From Acidimicrobiia bacterium (GTDB lineage Bacteria > Actinomycetota > Acidimicrobiia > IMCC26256 > PALSA-610): a DNA stretch of 64,000 nucleotides. Shown here piece by piece: positions 30,020 to 38,550 of the stretch (its first letter is position 1; the number at the start of each line of letters is the position of its first letter). Under the pieces are notes generated by a model, which was not told the origin of the DNA, did no database searches, and worked only from the letters and a program-made list of their open reading frames with translations. The position numbers and the translations under genes are program-made. The DNA lies in NCBI GenBank assembly GCA_017882905.1, contig JADGOO010000129.1, positions 1-64,000 on the forward strand. Reading direction: 5' to 3'.

Positions 30020-30889
30020 GTGAAGCCCGGTCCGTTCGAGTACCACGCCCCGCACACGGTGGCCGACGTGACTGCGCTCCTCGCCGAGCACGGCGACGAG
30101 TGCAAGCCGCTCGCCGGCGGCCAGAGCCTCGTGCCCATGCTCGCACTGCGCCTCACCGGCTTCCCGCACCTCGTCGACCTCAACCGCGTCGACGGCTTGA
30201 GCGGCGTCGAGCGCAGCAACGGCACGCTCGTGATCGGCGCGATCACCCGCCAACGCGTGCTCGAGCGTGATCCGCAGATCGCCGAGGCAGTGCCGCTGCT
30301 CGCTCGGGCCGCGCCGCTCATCGGGCACTTCCAGATCCGCAACCGCGGCACGGTCGGCGGTTCGCTCGCGCACGCCGACCCGGCGTCGGAGCTGCCCGCC
30401 GTGGCCCTCGCGCTCGGCGCCACGTTCGATGTGGCCGGCCCGAACGGCACCCGGTCGATCGCGGCGGCCGACTTCTTCACCGGGACGTGGAGCACGGCAC
30501 TCGAGCCCGACGAGATCGTGACCGCCGTGAGCTTCCCGGTGCGCGGTGAGCGCACCGGGAGCGCGATCCACGAAATGGCCCGCCGCCACGGCGACTTCGC
30601 CATCGCCGGCGCCGTCGCCAACATGTCGCTCGACGCGGCCGGCCGGGTGAGCGCCGCGGCGATCTCGCTCTTCGGCGTGGCCTCCACACCAGTACGCGCG
30701 ACCGGCGCCGAAGCCGCGCTGGTAGGCGCGGCGCCGGCCGACATCAACACCTTGGAGATCGGGCGCCTCGCGCTCGCCGATCAGGAACCCACCGACGACA
30801 TCCACGCGACGGGTCCACAGCGGGCGCGCATCGCCGCGCACGTGACCGGCATCGTCGTGGCCCGCGCGCTCGAGGAGGCAGGTCGATGA
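30020..30889 (+). CDS. FAD-binding subunit of molybdenum hydroxylase (CoxM-like)
   Basis: 'LAGGQSLVPMLALRL', 'QIRNRGTVGGSLAHADPASELPA'; alternative GTG start at 29987. Confidence 0.9.
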   Translation: MKPGPFEYHAPHTVADVTALLAEHGDECKPLAGGQSLVPMLALRLTGFPHLVDLNRVDGLSGVERSNGTLVIGAITRQRVLERDPQIAEAVPLLARAAPLIGHFQIRNRGTVGGSLAHADPASELPAVALALGATFDVAGPNGTRSIAAADFFTGTWSTALEPDEIVTAVSFPVRGERTGSAIHEMARRHGDFAIAGAVANMSLDAAGRVSAAAISLFGVASTPVRATGAEAALVGAAPADINTLEIGRLALADQEPTDDIHATGPQRARIAAHVTGIVVARALEEAGR

Positions 30890-31371
30890 CCGACCAGGCG
30901 ATCGCGATCACCGTCAACGGCGAACGGCGCAAGGGCCGCACCGAGGCCCGCACCACCCTCGCCGACTTCTTGCGCGACGAGCTGGCGCTCACCGGCACGC
31001 ACGTGGGTTGCGAGCACGGCGTGTGCGGTGCATGCACGGTGTTGCTCGACGGCGAGGCCGTGCGCAGCTGCCTCGTGCTCGCCGTGCAGGCCGACGGCGC
31101 CGACATCACCACGATCGAGGGGATCGGGCCCGAACCCGGCCGGCTCGGCCCCGTGCAACAAGCGTTCATGGAGTGCCACGGGCTGCAATGCGGATTCTGC
31201 ACACCGGGTTTCGTCGTCTCGGTCACGTCCTTCCTCGCCGAGCAGCCCGCACCGACCGATGACGAGATCCGCGAGATGCTCTCCGGCAACATCTGCCGTT
31301 GCACCGGGTACCAGGGCATCGTCGCCGCAGTGCACCGCGCCACCGAGCTGATCGAAGAGGCCACGGCATGA
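30886..31371 (+). CDS. 2Fe-2S subunit of molybdenum hydroxylase (CoxS-like)
   Basis: 'THVGCEHGVCGACTVLLDG', 'CGFCTPGFVVSV', 'NICRCTGYQGIVAAV'. Confidence 0.95.
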   Translation: MTDQAIAITVNGERRKGRTEARTTLADFLRDELALTGTHVGCEHGVCGACTVLLDGEAVRSCLVLAVQADGADITTIEGIGPEPGRLGPVQQAFMECHGLQCGFCTPGFVVSVTSFLAEQPAPTDDEIREMLSGNICRCTGYQGIVAAVHRATELIEEATA

Positions 31372-33707
31372 CCACGACCGATGCTGGGAGCGCGGGTCGC
31401 TTCGTCGGCCAGTCGGTGCGGCGCAAGGAGGACCCGCGTCTGCTCACCGGCCGCGGCACCTACGTCGACGACATGTCGTTGCCGGGGATGCTGCACGCGT
31501 GCTTCGTGCGCAGCAACGTGGCGCACGGCCGGATCGTGTCGATCGACTGCGACGCGGCGCGCGCCGTCGACGGCGTCGTCGCCGTGCTCACCGGCACCGA
31601 GCTCAACGTGGGCCGCGGCAGCATGCAACCCACGCTCATGTTCGAAGATGCTGCCAACGTCGCGGTGCAGCCGCTCACCGAGGGCACCGTGCTGTTCGTG
31701 GGCGATCCGGTTGCGCTCGTGGTGGCCGAGTCGCGGGCCGTCGCGGAAGACGCGGCCGAGCTCGTGGAAGTGAACATCGACATGCTGGAGGCTGTGGTCG
31801 GCTTCGACGCCGCGCTGCTCGAGGGCGCGCCGCTGGTGCATCCCGACAAGGGCGCGAACGTGGGCCAGGACATGCCCGTGATCATGCCGGGCTGGGACGA
31901 GATCAAAGCCGACGCCGCGCACGTGGTGTCGGCCACGTTCAACCAGCACCGCCAGACGAACGTGCCCATGGAGACGCGTGGCATCGTCGCCTCGTTCGAC
32001 CCCGCGTCGGGCGAGCTGCACGCGTACCTCAGCACGCAGAACCCGCACGAGGCGCGCCTCGTGCTGTCCCGCGTGACCGGCGTGCCCGAGCACCTCGTGC
32101 GCGTGACGGCACGCGACGTGGGCGGCGGCTTCGGCCAGAAGATGTTCCTGTTCCGCGACGAGCAGACAATTGGCGCGGCGGCCGTGTACCTCGGGCGCAG
32201 CATCAAGTGGATCGAGGACCGTCGCGAGAACCTGATCGCGTCGAACCACGCGCGCGCCGACCGCACCACGGTGGAGCTCGCACTCGACGCCGACGGGAAG
32301 CTCCTCGGTGCGTTCGTCGACGAGGTGGAAGACGCGGGTGCCTGGCCGCTCGGTTCGATGGGTGGCGCCGCGCCCGCCGTGGGCGCGTACTTCACCGGCG
32401 CGTACAAGCTGCCATTCCTGTCGTGGCACGCGCGCGCCGTGTGGACCAACACGTGTCAGCGCGGCGCATACCGCGGGCCGTGGATGATGGAGACCACGGC
32501 ACGCGAGCAGATGGTCGACTACGCGGCCCGTGCGATCGGCATGGATCCGTGGGAGTGGCGCCGCCGCAACGTGGTCAAGGACGCCGACCTGCCTTACACC
32601 ACGCCGATGTTCATGACCTACGACGACTCGATCTCGCCCGACGCGACACTCGAGCAGGCCGCGCAGGTGATCGATTACGACGCGTTCCGAGCCGAGCAGC
32701 GCCGCGCGTTCGAGAGCGAGGGACGCTTGCTCGGCGTGGGGCTGAGCCTCTACATCGAGCCGTGCGCGATGGGGATGATGGACCCGCTGTCGACGGAGAC
32801 GGCGAACGTGCGGGTGATGCCCTCCGGCAAGGTCAGCGTGGCACTCGGCACCGGGTCGCACGGCCAAGGCCTCGAGACCACGATGGCGCAAGTTGTTGCC
32901 GAAGAGCTCGGCATCGACATCGACGACGTGATCGTGGTGCAGGGCGACACCGCGAGCTCGCCGTTCGGGCGTGGCACGGGCGGCTCCGGGTCGGCGATCA
33001 TTGGTGCCAACGCTTGCCGGCTTGCTTCGGCCGCCGTGCGCGACAAAGCGTTCGCCATCGCGGCGCAGCTCATGGAAGCCGCGGCCAACGACCTCGAAGT
33101 GAGTGACGGTCGCATCACGGTGAAGGGCACACCGGCGCGCGGCATCGACTTCGCCGAGGTCGCACGCGTGGCCTACCTCGAGACGGCGAAGCTGCCCGAG
33201 GGCATGGAAGCGAGTCTCGAGGCGACGCACACCTACAAGGCGCCTCCGGTCACCTGGGCGAACGCGTGTCATGCGTGCACGGTCGAGGTCGATCGCTACA
33301 CGGGGCTGGTCAAGATCTTGCGCTACGTGGTGAGCGAGGACTGCGGCAAGATGATCAATCCCGCGATCGTCGACGGTCAGATCGCGGGCGGCGTCGTGCA
33401 GGGCATCGGCGGCGTGCTGTTCGAGCACATGATCTACGACCCCGACGGCAACCCGCTCGCCACCACGTTCATGGACTATCTACTGCCCACCGCGGCCGAG
33501 ATACCCACGATCGAGATCCACCACATCGAGACGCCGGCACCCAACCCGGGCGGCCACAAGGGTGTGGGCGAAGGCGGCGCAATCGGCGCGCCGGCATGCG
33601 TGTTCAACGCGGTCGCCGATGCGCTCGCGCTGCTCGACGTGACGATCACCGACCAACCGCTCGGCCCCCGCGAGGTCCTCGACGCGCTGATGGCCGCCGG
33701 GCACTGA
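31368..33707 (+). CDS. Molybdopterin-binding large subunit of molybdenum hydroxylase (xanthine dehydrogenase family)
   Basis: 'FVGQSVRRKEDPRLLTGRGTYVDD', 'DVGGGFGQKMFLFRDE', active-site-region motif AYRGPWM. Confidence 0.92.
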   Translation: MTTTDAGSAGRFVGQSVRRKEDPRLLTGRGTYVDDMSLPGMLHACFVRSNVAHGRIVSIDCDAARAVDGVVAVLTGTELNVGRGSMQPTLMFEDAANVAVQPLTEGTVLFVGDPVALVVAESRAVAEDAAELVEVNIDMLEAVVGFDAALLEGAPLVHPDKGANVGQDMPVIMPGWDEIKADAAHVVSATFNQHRQTNVPMETRGIVASFDPASGELHAYLSTQNPHEARLVLSRVTGVPEHLVRVTARDVGGGFGQKMFLFRDEQTIGAAAVYLGRSIKWIEDRRENLIASNHARADRTTVELALDADGKLLGAFVDEVEDAGAWPLGSMGGAAPAVGAYFTGAYKLPFLSWHARAVWTNTCQRGAYRGPWMMETTAREQMVDYAARAIGMDPWEWRRRNVVKDADLPYTTPMFMTYDDSISPDATLEQAAQVIDYDAFRAEQRRAFESEGRLLGVGLSLYIEPCAMGMMDPLSTETANVRVMPSGKVSVALGTGSHGQGLETTMAQVVAEELGIDIDDVIVVQGDTASSPFGRGTGGSGSAIIGANACRLASAAVRDKAFAIAAQLMEAAANDLEVSDGRITVKGTPARGIDFAEVARVAYLETAKLPEGMEASLEATHTYKAPPVTWANACHACTVEVDRYTGLVKILRYVVSEDCGKMINPAIVDGQIAGGVVQGIGGVLFEHMIYDPDGNPLATTFMDYLLPTAAEIPTIEIHHIETPAPNPGGHKGVGEGGAIGAPACVFNAVADALALLDVTITDQPLGPREVLDALMAAGH

Positions 33708-33711
33708 GGTC

Positions 33712-33728
33712 GACGGCGACGCGCCGTC
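33712..33728. terminator. Hairpin gacggcg-acg-cgccgtc between convergent genes
   Basis: 7-bp perfect stem, 3-nt loop, overlapping both gene ends. Confidence 0.45.
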
Positions 33729-34137
33729 AGCGTCGGCGTCGGCGCGCCCGTCGTTGCGCCATGTAGTCGTCGGCCAGCTTGCTCGGCGCGCACGCCAACC
33801 AGGCGTCGAGGATCGCGTTGCGCACGACGCGTTTCCCGGCCACCTTCAGCTCGATCAGCACGGCCGGGTAGCCGTTGAAGTGCGCGATGGTGAAGATGCC
33901 TTTGGCCTGCTCGGCGAGCACCGCCTCCTTCTCTTCGAGGTCGGCGACCGCCACGGCCACGATCTCCCCCTCGGGTGGGGTCGTATCACCGAAGCGCCCA
34001 ATGTCGGCCTTGCTGAACGGCCGCTCCCACGCGAACCCTTTGCCGCCCACGAACCAGGTGCGGTTGCCGTGCCGCAGACCCTCGGTGACCTCCGGGAGGT
34101 CGAGGGCCATGGCGGCGACATCGTCGAGCGTGACCAC
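33727..34137 (-). CDS. MmcQ/YjbR-like DNA-binding protein
   Basis: 'ALDLPEVTEGLRHGNRTWFVGGKGFAWE', 'LDAWLACAPSKLADDYMAQRR'; GTG start assumed. Confidence 0.75.
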   Translation of the reverse strand: MVTLDDVAAMALDLPEVTEGLRHGNRTWFVGGKGFAWERPFSKADIGRFGDTTPPEGEIVAVAVADLEEKEAVLAEQAKGIFTIAHFNGYPAVLIELKVAGKRVVRNAILDAWLACAPSKLADDYMAQRRARRRRR

Positions 34138-34217
34138 GAGCGCAAACGGTAGCGATCGAACCGGCGCCACCGGCCTGCCATCGAGCGCCGGCCGCCGACG
34201 CACGTAACGTGAGCGGC

Positions 34218-36806
34218 GTGACAGTTCAGCTCGTCGAGCGTGCGAGCCACCTCGCGACACTGGCGCACGTCCTCGAGGAGTCCGCCGTTACCGGGCAGCT
34301 CGCACTCATCTCGGGCGAGGCTGGTGCCGGAAAGTCGGCGCTCGTACAGGCGTTCCTCGACGAACACGCCGACGTCCGCACGCTCGTCGGGCACTGTGAC
34401 GACCTGTTCGTGCCACGGCCGCTCGGTCCTTTCGCCGATATGGCGCGCACGAGCGCTGGTCCGCTCTCGCGCGCGATCGGCAGCGAGAACGCGGCGGCCG
34501 CGTTCGACGCGGTACTCGCAGAGCTCGCGGCGCCACCGCATCCGATCGTGGTCGTGCTCGACGACGTGCAGTGGGCCGATGAGGCGACGCTCGACCTGCT
34601 GCGCTTCGTCGTTCGCCGGCTCGACACACTCCACTGCCTGGTCGTCGTGACGCATCGGGTCGAGATAGCGGTCGATCATCCACTGCGGCGCGCGATCGGC
34701 GCGTTGGTTGGCCCGAATGTCATTCGGCTCACCGTGCCGCCGCTTTCGCTCGAGGCAGTGTGCAGCCTCGCGGCGGGCAGCGGCGTCGACGCGTTGGCGC
34801 TGCACTCTCGCACCGGAGGCAATGCGTTCTTCGTGAACGAGCTGCTCGCAGCCGAGCCCGGGCGTCTCCCCGCGACGGTCAGCGACTCGATCCTCGGCCG
34901 TGCCGCGCTGCTCAGCCGCCCCGCGCGTGACGCACTCGAGGCAACTGCCGTGCTCGGCCGCCAGGCCGAAATCGAGCTCATCTGCACCGTCGCCGGCTGC
35001 GCCCCCCTGATGCTCGACGAGTGCGTCGAGGTCGGTCTGCTGGTGGGCGACCATCGAACGCTGGCGTTCCGCCACGACCTGAGTCGCGAAGCGATCGAGT
35101 TGGCGCTCACTCCCTTGCGGCGCCGTGAGCTGCACGCGCGTGCCCTGGCCGCGCTCGAGCCGTCGGGCGACCTGGTGCAGCTCGCTCACCATGCGATCGG
35201 TGCCGGCGACAGCACGCGCATCGTGGATCTCGCAGGTCGGGCCGCCCAACACTGCGTCGCGCTCGGCGCGTACCGCGAGGCGGCGCGGCTCTTCGGCAGC
35301 GCGCTCGAACACGTCGACACGATGTCTCCGGAGCGCTTGCGGCTGCTCGAAGGGCGCGCGCGGATCTGCGAGCGCGTCGAGCAGTTCGACGCCGCGATCG
35401 AGGCCGGCGAGGAGGTCGTCGCGTTGTACGCCGACGAACGCTCGAAGGGCAAATGGGAAGCGTGGCTCGGCGGTGTGTGTCGCTGTGCCGGTCGCAGTGC
35501 CGACGCATGGACACTGCTCACACGATCGGTCGATCGGCTCGATGCGCTCGGTGAGTCGATCGACCTGGCGAGGGCGCTCGGATTGCTGTCGCAGCATCAG
35601 ATGGTGTCGAGCCGCAACGTCGAGGCGATCACCACCGGGCAGCGCGCGCTCGAGATGGCAGAGCGACTCGGCGCCGACGACGTCGCGGTACACGTGCTCG
35701 ACACGCTCGGCTCGGCGGTGGCCTGCTCCGGTGACGACACCGGGCTGGACCTGCTCATCGCGGCGATCGATCGCGCCCGACGCGGCGGCATTCACCACGA
35801 GATCACCCGCTCGACCGAGAACCTCGCCGACGCCCTACTGGTTCGCTACCGAGCCGCAGAGGCGCTCGAACACATCGACCAAGCCATCGACATCGCGACC
35901 GAGCTCGAACTGCGGTTCAGTCGCAACAGCCTCCTGAACGTCCGGGCCGCGGCGCTCTTGCTCGTTGGTCGCTGGGACGACGCGGCCGCCTGGGCTCGAG
36001 CGGTGCTCGCCGAGCACGAGCTCGCGCCGACGAACCGCAGCTCCGCGCTCAAGGTCCTCGGAACGATCCGCGCGCGCCGCGGCGACCCGGAAGCCACCGA
36101 GGCCCTCGATGAGGCGCTCGCGTTGGCGCTCCCTTACGCGGAGCCGCAGCTCATCGTTCCGATGCGACTCGCTCGGGCGGAAGCCGCGTGGCTCGCCGGC
36201 GACGACGCGGCCCTCGAACGCGAGGTGCGCGGCGCGCTGTCGTATGTCGACGGTTCTGAGCGTTGGTACGTGGGCGGTGTGGCACTCTGGTGTTGGCGCG
36301 CGGGCATCCACTGGCAGGCCCGCGTACCGCTGCCCGACCAGTTCGCGCTCATGCTCGCCGGCGACGCGAGAGCCGCGGCCACGGCGTGGCAGGCACTGGG
36401 GTGCCACTACGAGGCAGCCGACGCGCTCGCCGACAGCCGCGAGGCGAGCGACCTACGCGAGTCGCTCGAACAGCTGACGGCCCTCGGCGCGCACCCGCGT
36501 GCCCTCCAGGTGGCGAGGTCGCTCCGGCATCTTGGCGAGCGGGAGATCCCACGCGGGCCGCGCGCGACGACCCGGGCGAACCGCGCCGGGCTCACAGCGC
36601 GCGAGATGGAGATCGCCGCGCTCGTCGCCTCAGGACTGGCGAACAGCGACATCGCAGCACGACTCGTGTTGTCGCCGAAGACCGTCGACCATCACGTGTC
36701 GTCGGTGCTGGCGAAGCTCGCGGTGCCATCGCGCCGACATGTGGGAGCGGCCGCCATCGCGCTCGGCGTCGACCTCCAAGTTGAGGGTACCGCCGGCCCA
36801 AGATAG
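34218..36806 (+). CDS. LuxR family regulator with N-terminal AAA ATPase (LAL-like)
   Basis: Walker A 'SGEAGAGKSALV', 'VVLDDVQWADEATLDLLRF'; C-terminal HTH 'LTAREMEIAALVASGLANSDIAARLVLSPKTVDHHVSSVLAKL'. Confidence 0.9.
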   Translation: MTVQLVERASHLATLAHVLEESAVTGQLALISGEAGAGKSALVQAFLDEHADVRTLVGHCDDLFVPRPLGPFADMARTSAGPLSRAIGSENAAAAFDAVLAELAAPPHPIVVVLDDVQWADEATLDLLRFVVRRLDTLHCLVVVTHRVEIAVDHPLRRAIGALVGPNVIRLTVPPLSLEAVCSLAAGSGVDALALHSRTGGNAFFVNELLAAEPGRLPATVSDSILGRAALLSRPARDALEATAVLGRQAEIELICTVAGCAPLMLDECVEVGLLVGDHRTLAFRHDLSREAIELALTPLRRRELHARALAALEPSGDLVQLAHHAIGAGDSTRIVDLAGRAAQHCVALGAYREAARLFGSALEHVDTMSPERLRLLEGRARICERVEQFDAAIEAGEEVVALYADERSKGKWEAWLGGVCRCAGRSADAWTLLTRSVDRLDALGESIDLARALGLLSQHQMVSSRNVEAITTGQRALEMAERLGADDVAVHVLDTLGSAVACSGDDTGLDLLIAAIDRARRGGIHHEITRSTENLADALLVRYRAAEALEHIDQAIDIATELELRFSRNSLLNVRAAALLLVGRWDDAAAWARAVLAEHELAPTNRSSALKVLGTIRARRGDPEATEALDEALALALPYAEPQLIVPMRLARAEAAWLAGDDAALEREVRGALSYVDGSERWYVGGVALWCWRAGIHWQARVPLPDQFALMLAGDARAAATAWQALGCHYEAADALADSREASDLRESLEQLTALGAHPRALQVARSLRHLGEREIPRGPRATTRANRAGLTAREMEIAALVASGLANSDIAARLVLSPKTVDHHVSSVLAKLAVPSRRHVGAAAIALGVDLQVEGTAGPR

Positions 36807-36893
36807 GGAGCGCCTCCCGATGGCAGCGAGCGCTGCCGTCCGTACCTTCAGTCGAGTCGGCCAGACGGCCGGCAGACAAAGACTGGAGGCGAT

Positions 36894-37181
36894 ATGCCCA
36901 GGTACCTAGTGCGTCGTACGTTCAGCGACGGGCTCGCGTTCCCGACGGATGCGTCGGGTCGCGAAGCGGTCGAAGGCATCGTGCGTGCGAATCTCGACCA
37001 GCGTGTCACGTGGGTCCATTCGTATGTGAGCGACGACGACACCACCACGTGGTGCATCTACGACGCGCCCTCTCCGGAGTCGATCCGTTCCGCAGCCGGG
37101 ACCACCGGCCTGCCCGTCGACGAGATCCACCGCGTCGGCGTCCTCGATCCGTTCTTCTACGCCGCCCCGGCGTCGAAATAA
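36894..37181 (+). CDS. DUF4242 / SCO4226-type nickel-binding-like protein
   Basis: 'MPRYLVRRTFSDGLAFP...VTWVHSYVSDDDTTTWCIYDAPSPESIRSAAGTTGLPVDEIHRV' matches the family pattern. Confidence 0.8.
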   Translation: MPRYLVRRTFSDGLAFPTDASGREAVEGIVRANLDQRVTWVHSYVSDDDTTTWCIYDAPSPESIRSAAGTTGLPVDEIHRVGVLDPFFYAAPASK

Positions 37182-37198
37182 CCGCGAAAGGAACACCC

Positions 37199-37744
37199 AT
37201 GACCATCTTCACACGCCGTCGAGCGCTCGGACTCGCTGCTGTGGGCATCGCGAGCATCGCCATGCTCGTACCGTCGCTCTCGGCCGGCGCCCACAGCAGC
37301 CTCGACGAGCTCCGCAGCAGCGCATCTGTGTTTCGCGACTTCGACAAGGCCGGCCCCGCCGGCTACGGGCTGTTCAAGGACGTGAACGGCATTGCGTGCA
37401 TCGCCCAGCCGGGTGAGGGCGCGATGGGCATTCACTACGTGAACGGCTCGCCCGTGAGCGATCCGCGCGAGCTGGCGCGCCAGCCAGAGGCGCTCGTGTA
37501 CGAACCGCAGGCGAACGGTCGCCTCAGTCTCGTTGCGGTCGAGTACTTGGTGACGAAATCGGCATGGGAAGGTGCAGGCAATACGGCTCCTCCGTCGTTG
37601 TTCGGCCACCAGTTCATGCTGATCCCAGCCGGGAACCGCTTCGGTCTGCCCGACTTCTACGCACTCCACGTGTGGCTCTGGAAGCACAATCCGCACGGCC
37701 TGTTCGGCATGTGGAATCCAAACGTGAGCTGCGCGCACGCGTAG
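37199..37744 (+). CDS. Secreted protein of an uncharacterised family
   Basis: Tat/Sec-like N-terminus 'MTIFTRRRALGLAAVGIASIAML'; 'IACIAQPGEGAMGIHYVN', 'HVWLWKHNPHGLFGMWNPNVSC'. Confidence 0.7.
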   Translation: MTIFTRRRALGLAAVGIASIAMLVPSLSAGAHSSLDELRSSASVFRDFDKAGPAGYGLFKDVNGIACIAQPGEGAMGIHYVNGSPVSDPRELARQPEALVYEPQANGRLSLVAVEYLVTKSAWEGAGNTAPPSLFGHQFMLIPAGNRFGLPDFYALHVWLWKHNPHGLFGMWNPNVSCAHA

Positions 37745-37757
37745 CAGGTCGTGCCGT

Positions 37758-37789
37758 GGCGCCCGTGCACGAGATCGTGCACGGGCGCC
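37758..37789. terminator. Long perfect hairpin GGCGCCCGTGCACG-AGAT-CGTGCACGGGCGCC
   Basis: 14-bp perfect stem, 4-nt loop, 13 nt after the stop codon at 37744; outer imperfect extension gtcgtg/cacgac. Confidence 0.7.
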
Positions 37790-37887
37790 TCGCGAGCCAC
37801 GACCGACGTCCCCGCCTGGTCCGACGCTGGCCGCACGAGGTTGGTGCTTGACGGCGCAGCAACGAGAACACTATTTTCGCTGGCGCA

Positions 37888-38550
37888 ATGGCTGTTCCCA
37901 CACATGACTCGAGCACATCGGTCACGGCGCGCCTCGCCGACCGCTCGGTGCAGAGCATCCGGGACCGGGCCGAGCGGGAAGCCACCGCCCTGCTGCGCGC
38001 CGCGCGGCATGTGATGGCGCGCCGCGGTGCCGCCGGGATGACCGTCGCCGAGGTCCTCGACGAGGCCGGCCTCTCGACGCGCGCCTTCTACCGGCACTTC
38101 GCTTCGAAAGACGAGCTGGTGCTGGCCGTCTACGAGACCGAGCAGGAGCGATCGATCGCGCGCCTCGTCGCCGCCGTCGAGGCCGCGCCCGATCCGCGCG
38201 CCGCGGTGATCGCCTGGATCGACGAGAACCTGGCCCTCGCCTTCGACACCCGCCGCGCAGCACGCACCCGCACACTCGCGAGCGAGGGCTACCGCCTCCG
38301 CAGTGAGTTCCCCGAGCACTTCGACGCGATCGTGGTGGCGTTGCTGCACCCTCTCGTCGGCGCGATCGCACGGGGCGTGGCCGACGGCACGTTCCGGTGC
38401 GCCGATCCGCACCACGACGCGCGCTTCGCGCATGCCGTCGTGTGGGAGCTCGTCCATCAGCGGCTGTCGGGCGCGGGCACGCTCACCCGCGACGAGGCAC
38501 GCGCCCACGCGACCCGATTCGTGCTCGGTGCGCTGACGAGTCCCGCGTGA
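37888..38550 (+). CDS. TetR/AcrR family transcriptional regulator
   Basis: 'ARHVMARRGAAGMTVAEVLDEAGLSTRAFYRHFASKDELVLAVYE'. Confidence 0.9.
   Translation: MAVPTHDSSTSVTARLADRSVQSIRDRAEREATALLRAARHVMARRGAAGMTVAEVLDEAGLSTRAFYRHFASKDELVLAVYETEQERSIARLVAAVEAAPDPRAAVIAWIDENLALAFDTRRAARTRTLASEGYRLRSEFPEHFDAIVVALLHPLVGAIARGVADGTFRCADPHHDARFAHAVVWELVHQRLSGAGTLTRDEARAHATRFVLGALTSPA

Noticed and set aside
30744-33428. 894-aa minus-strand ORF antisense to the molybdenum hydroxylase genes
   Set aside because: Arg/His/Val-rich shadow frame; the + strand carries unambiguous CoxM/S/L-type proteins.
30020-33707. Aerobic CO dehydrogenase (coxMSL)
   Set aside because: Large-subunit loop AYRGPWM does not match form I or form II CODH signatures; kept as a generic molybdenum hydroxylase.
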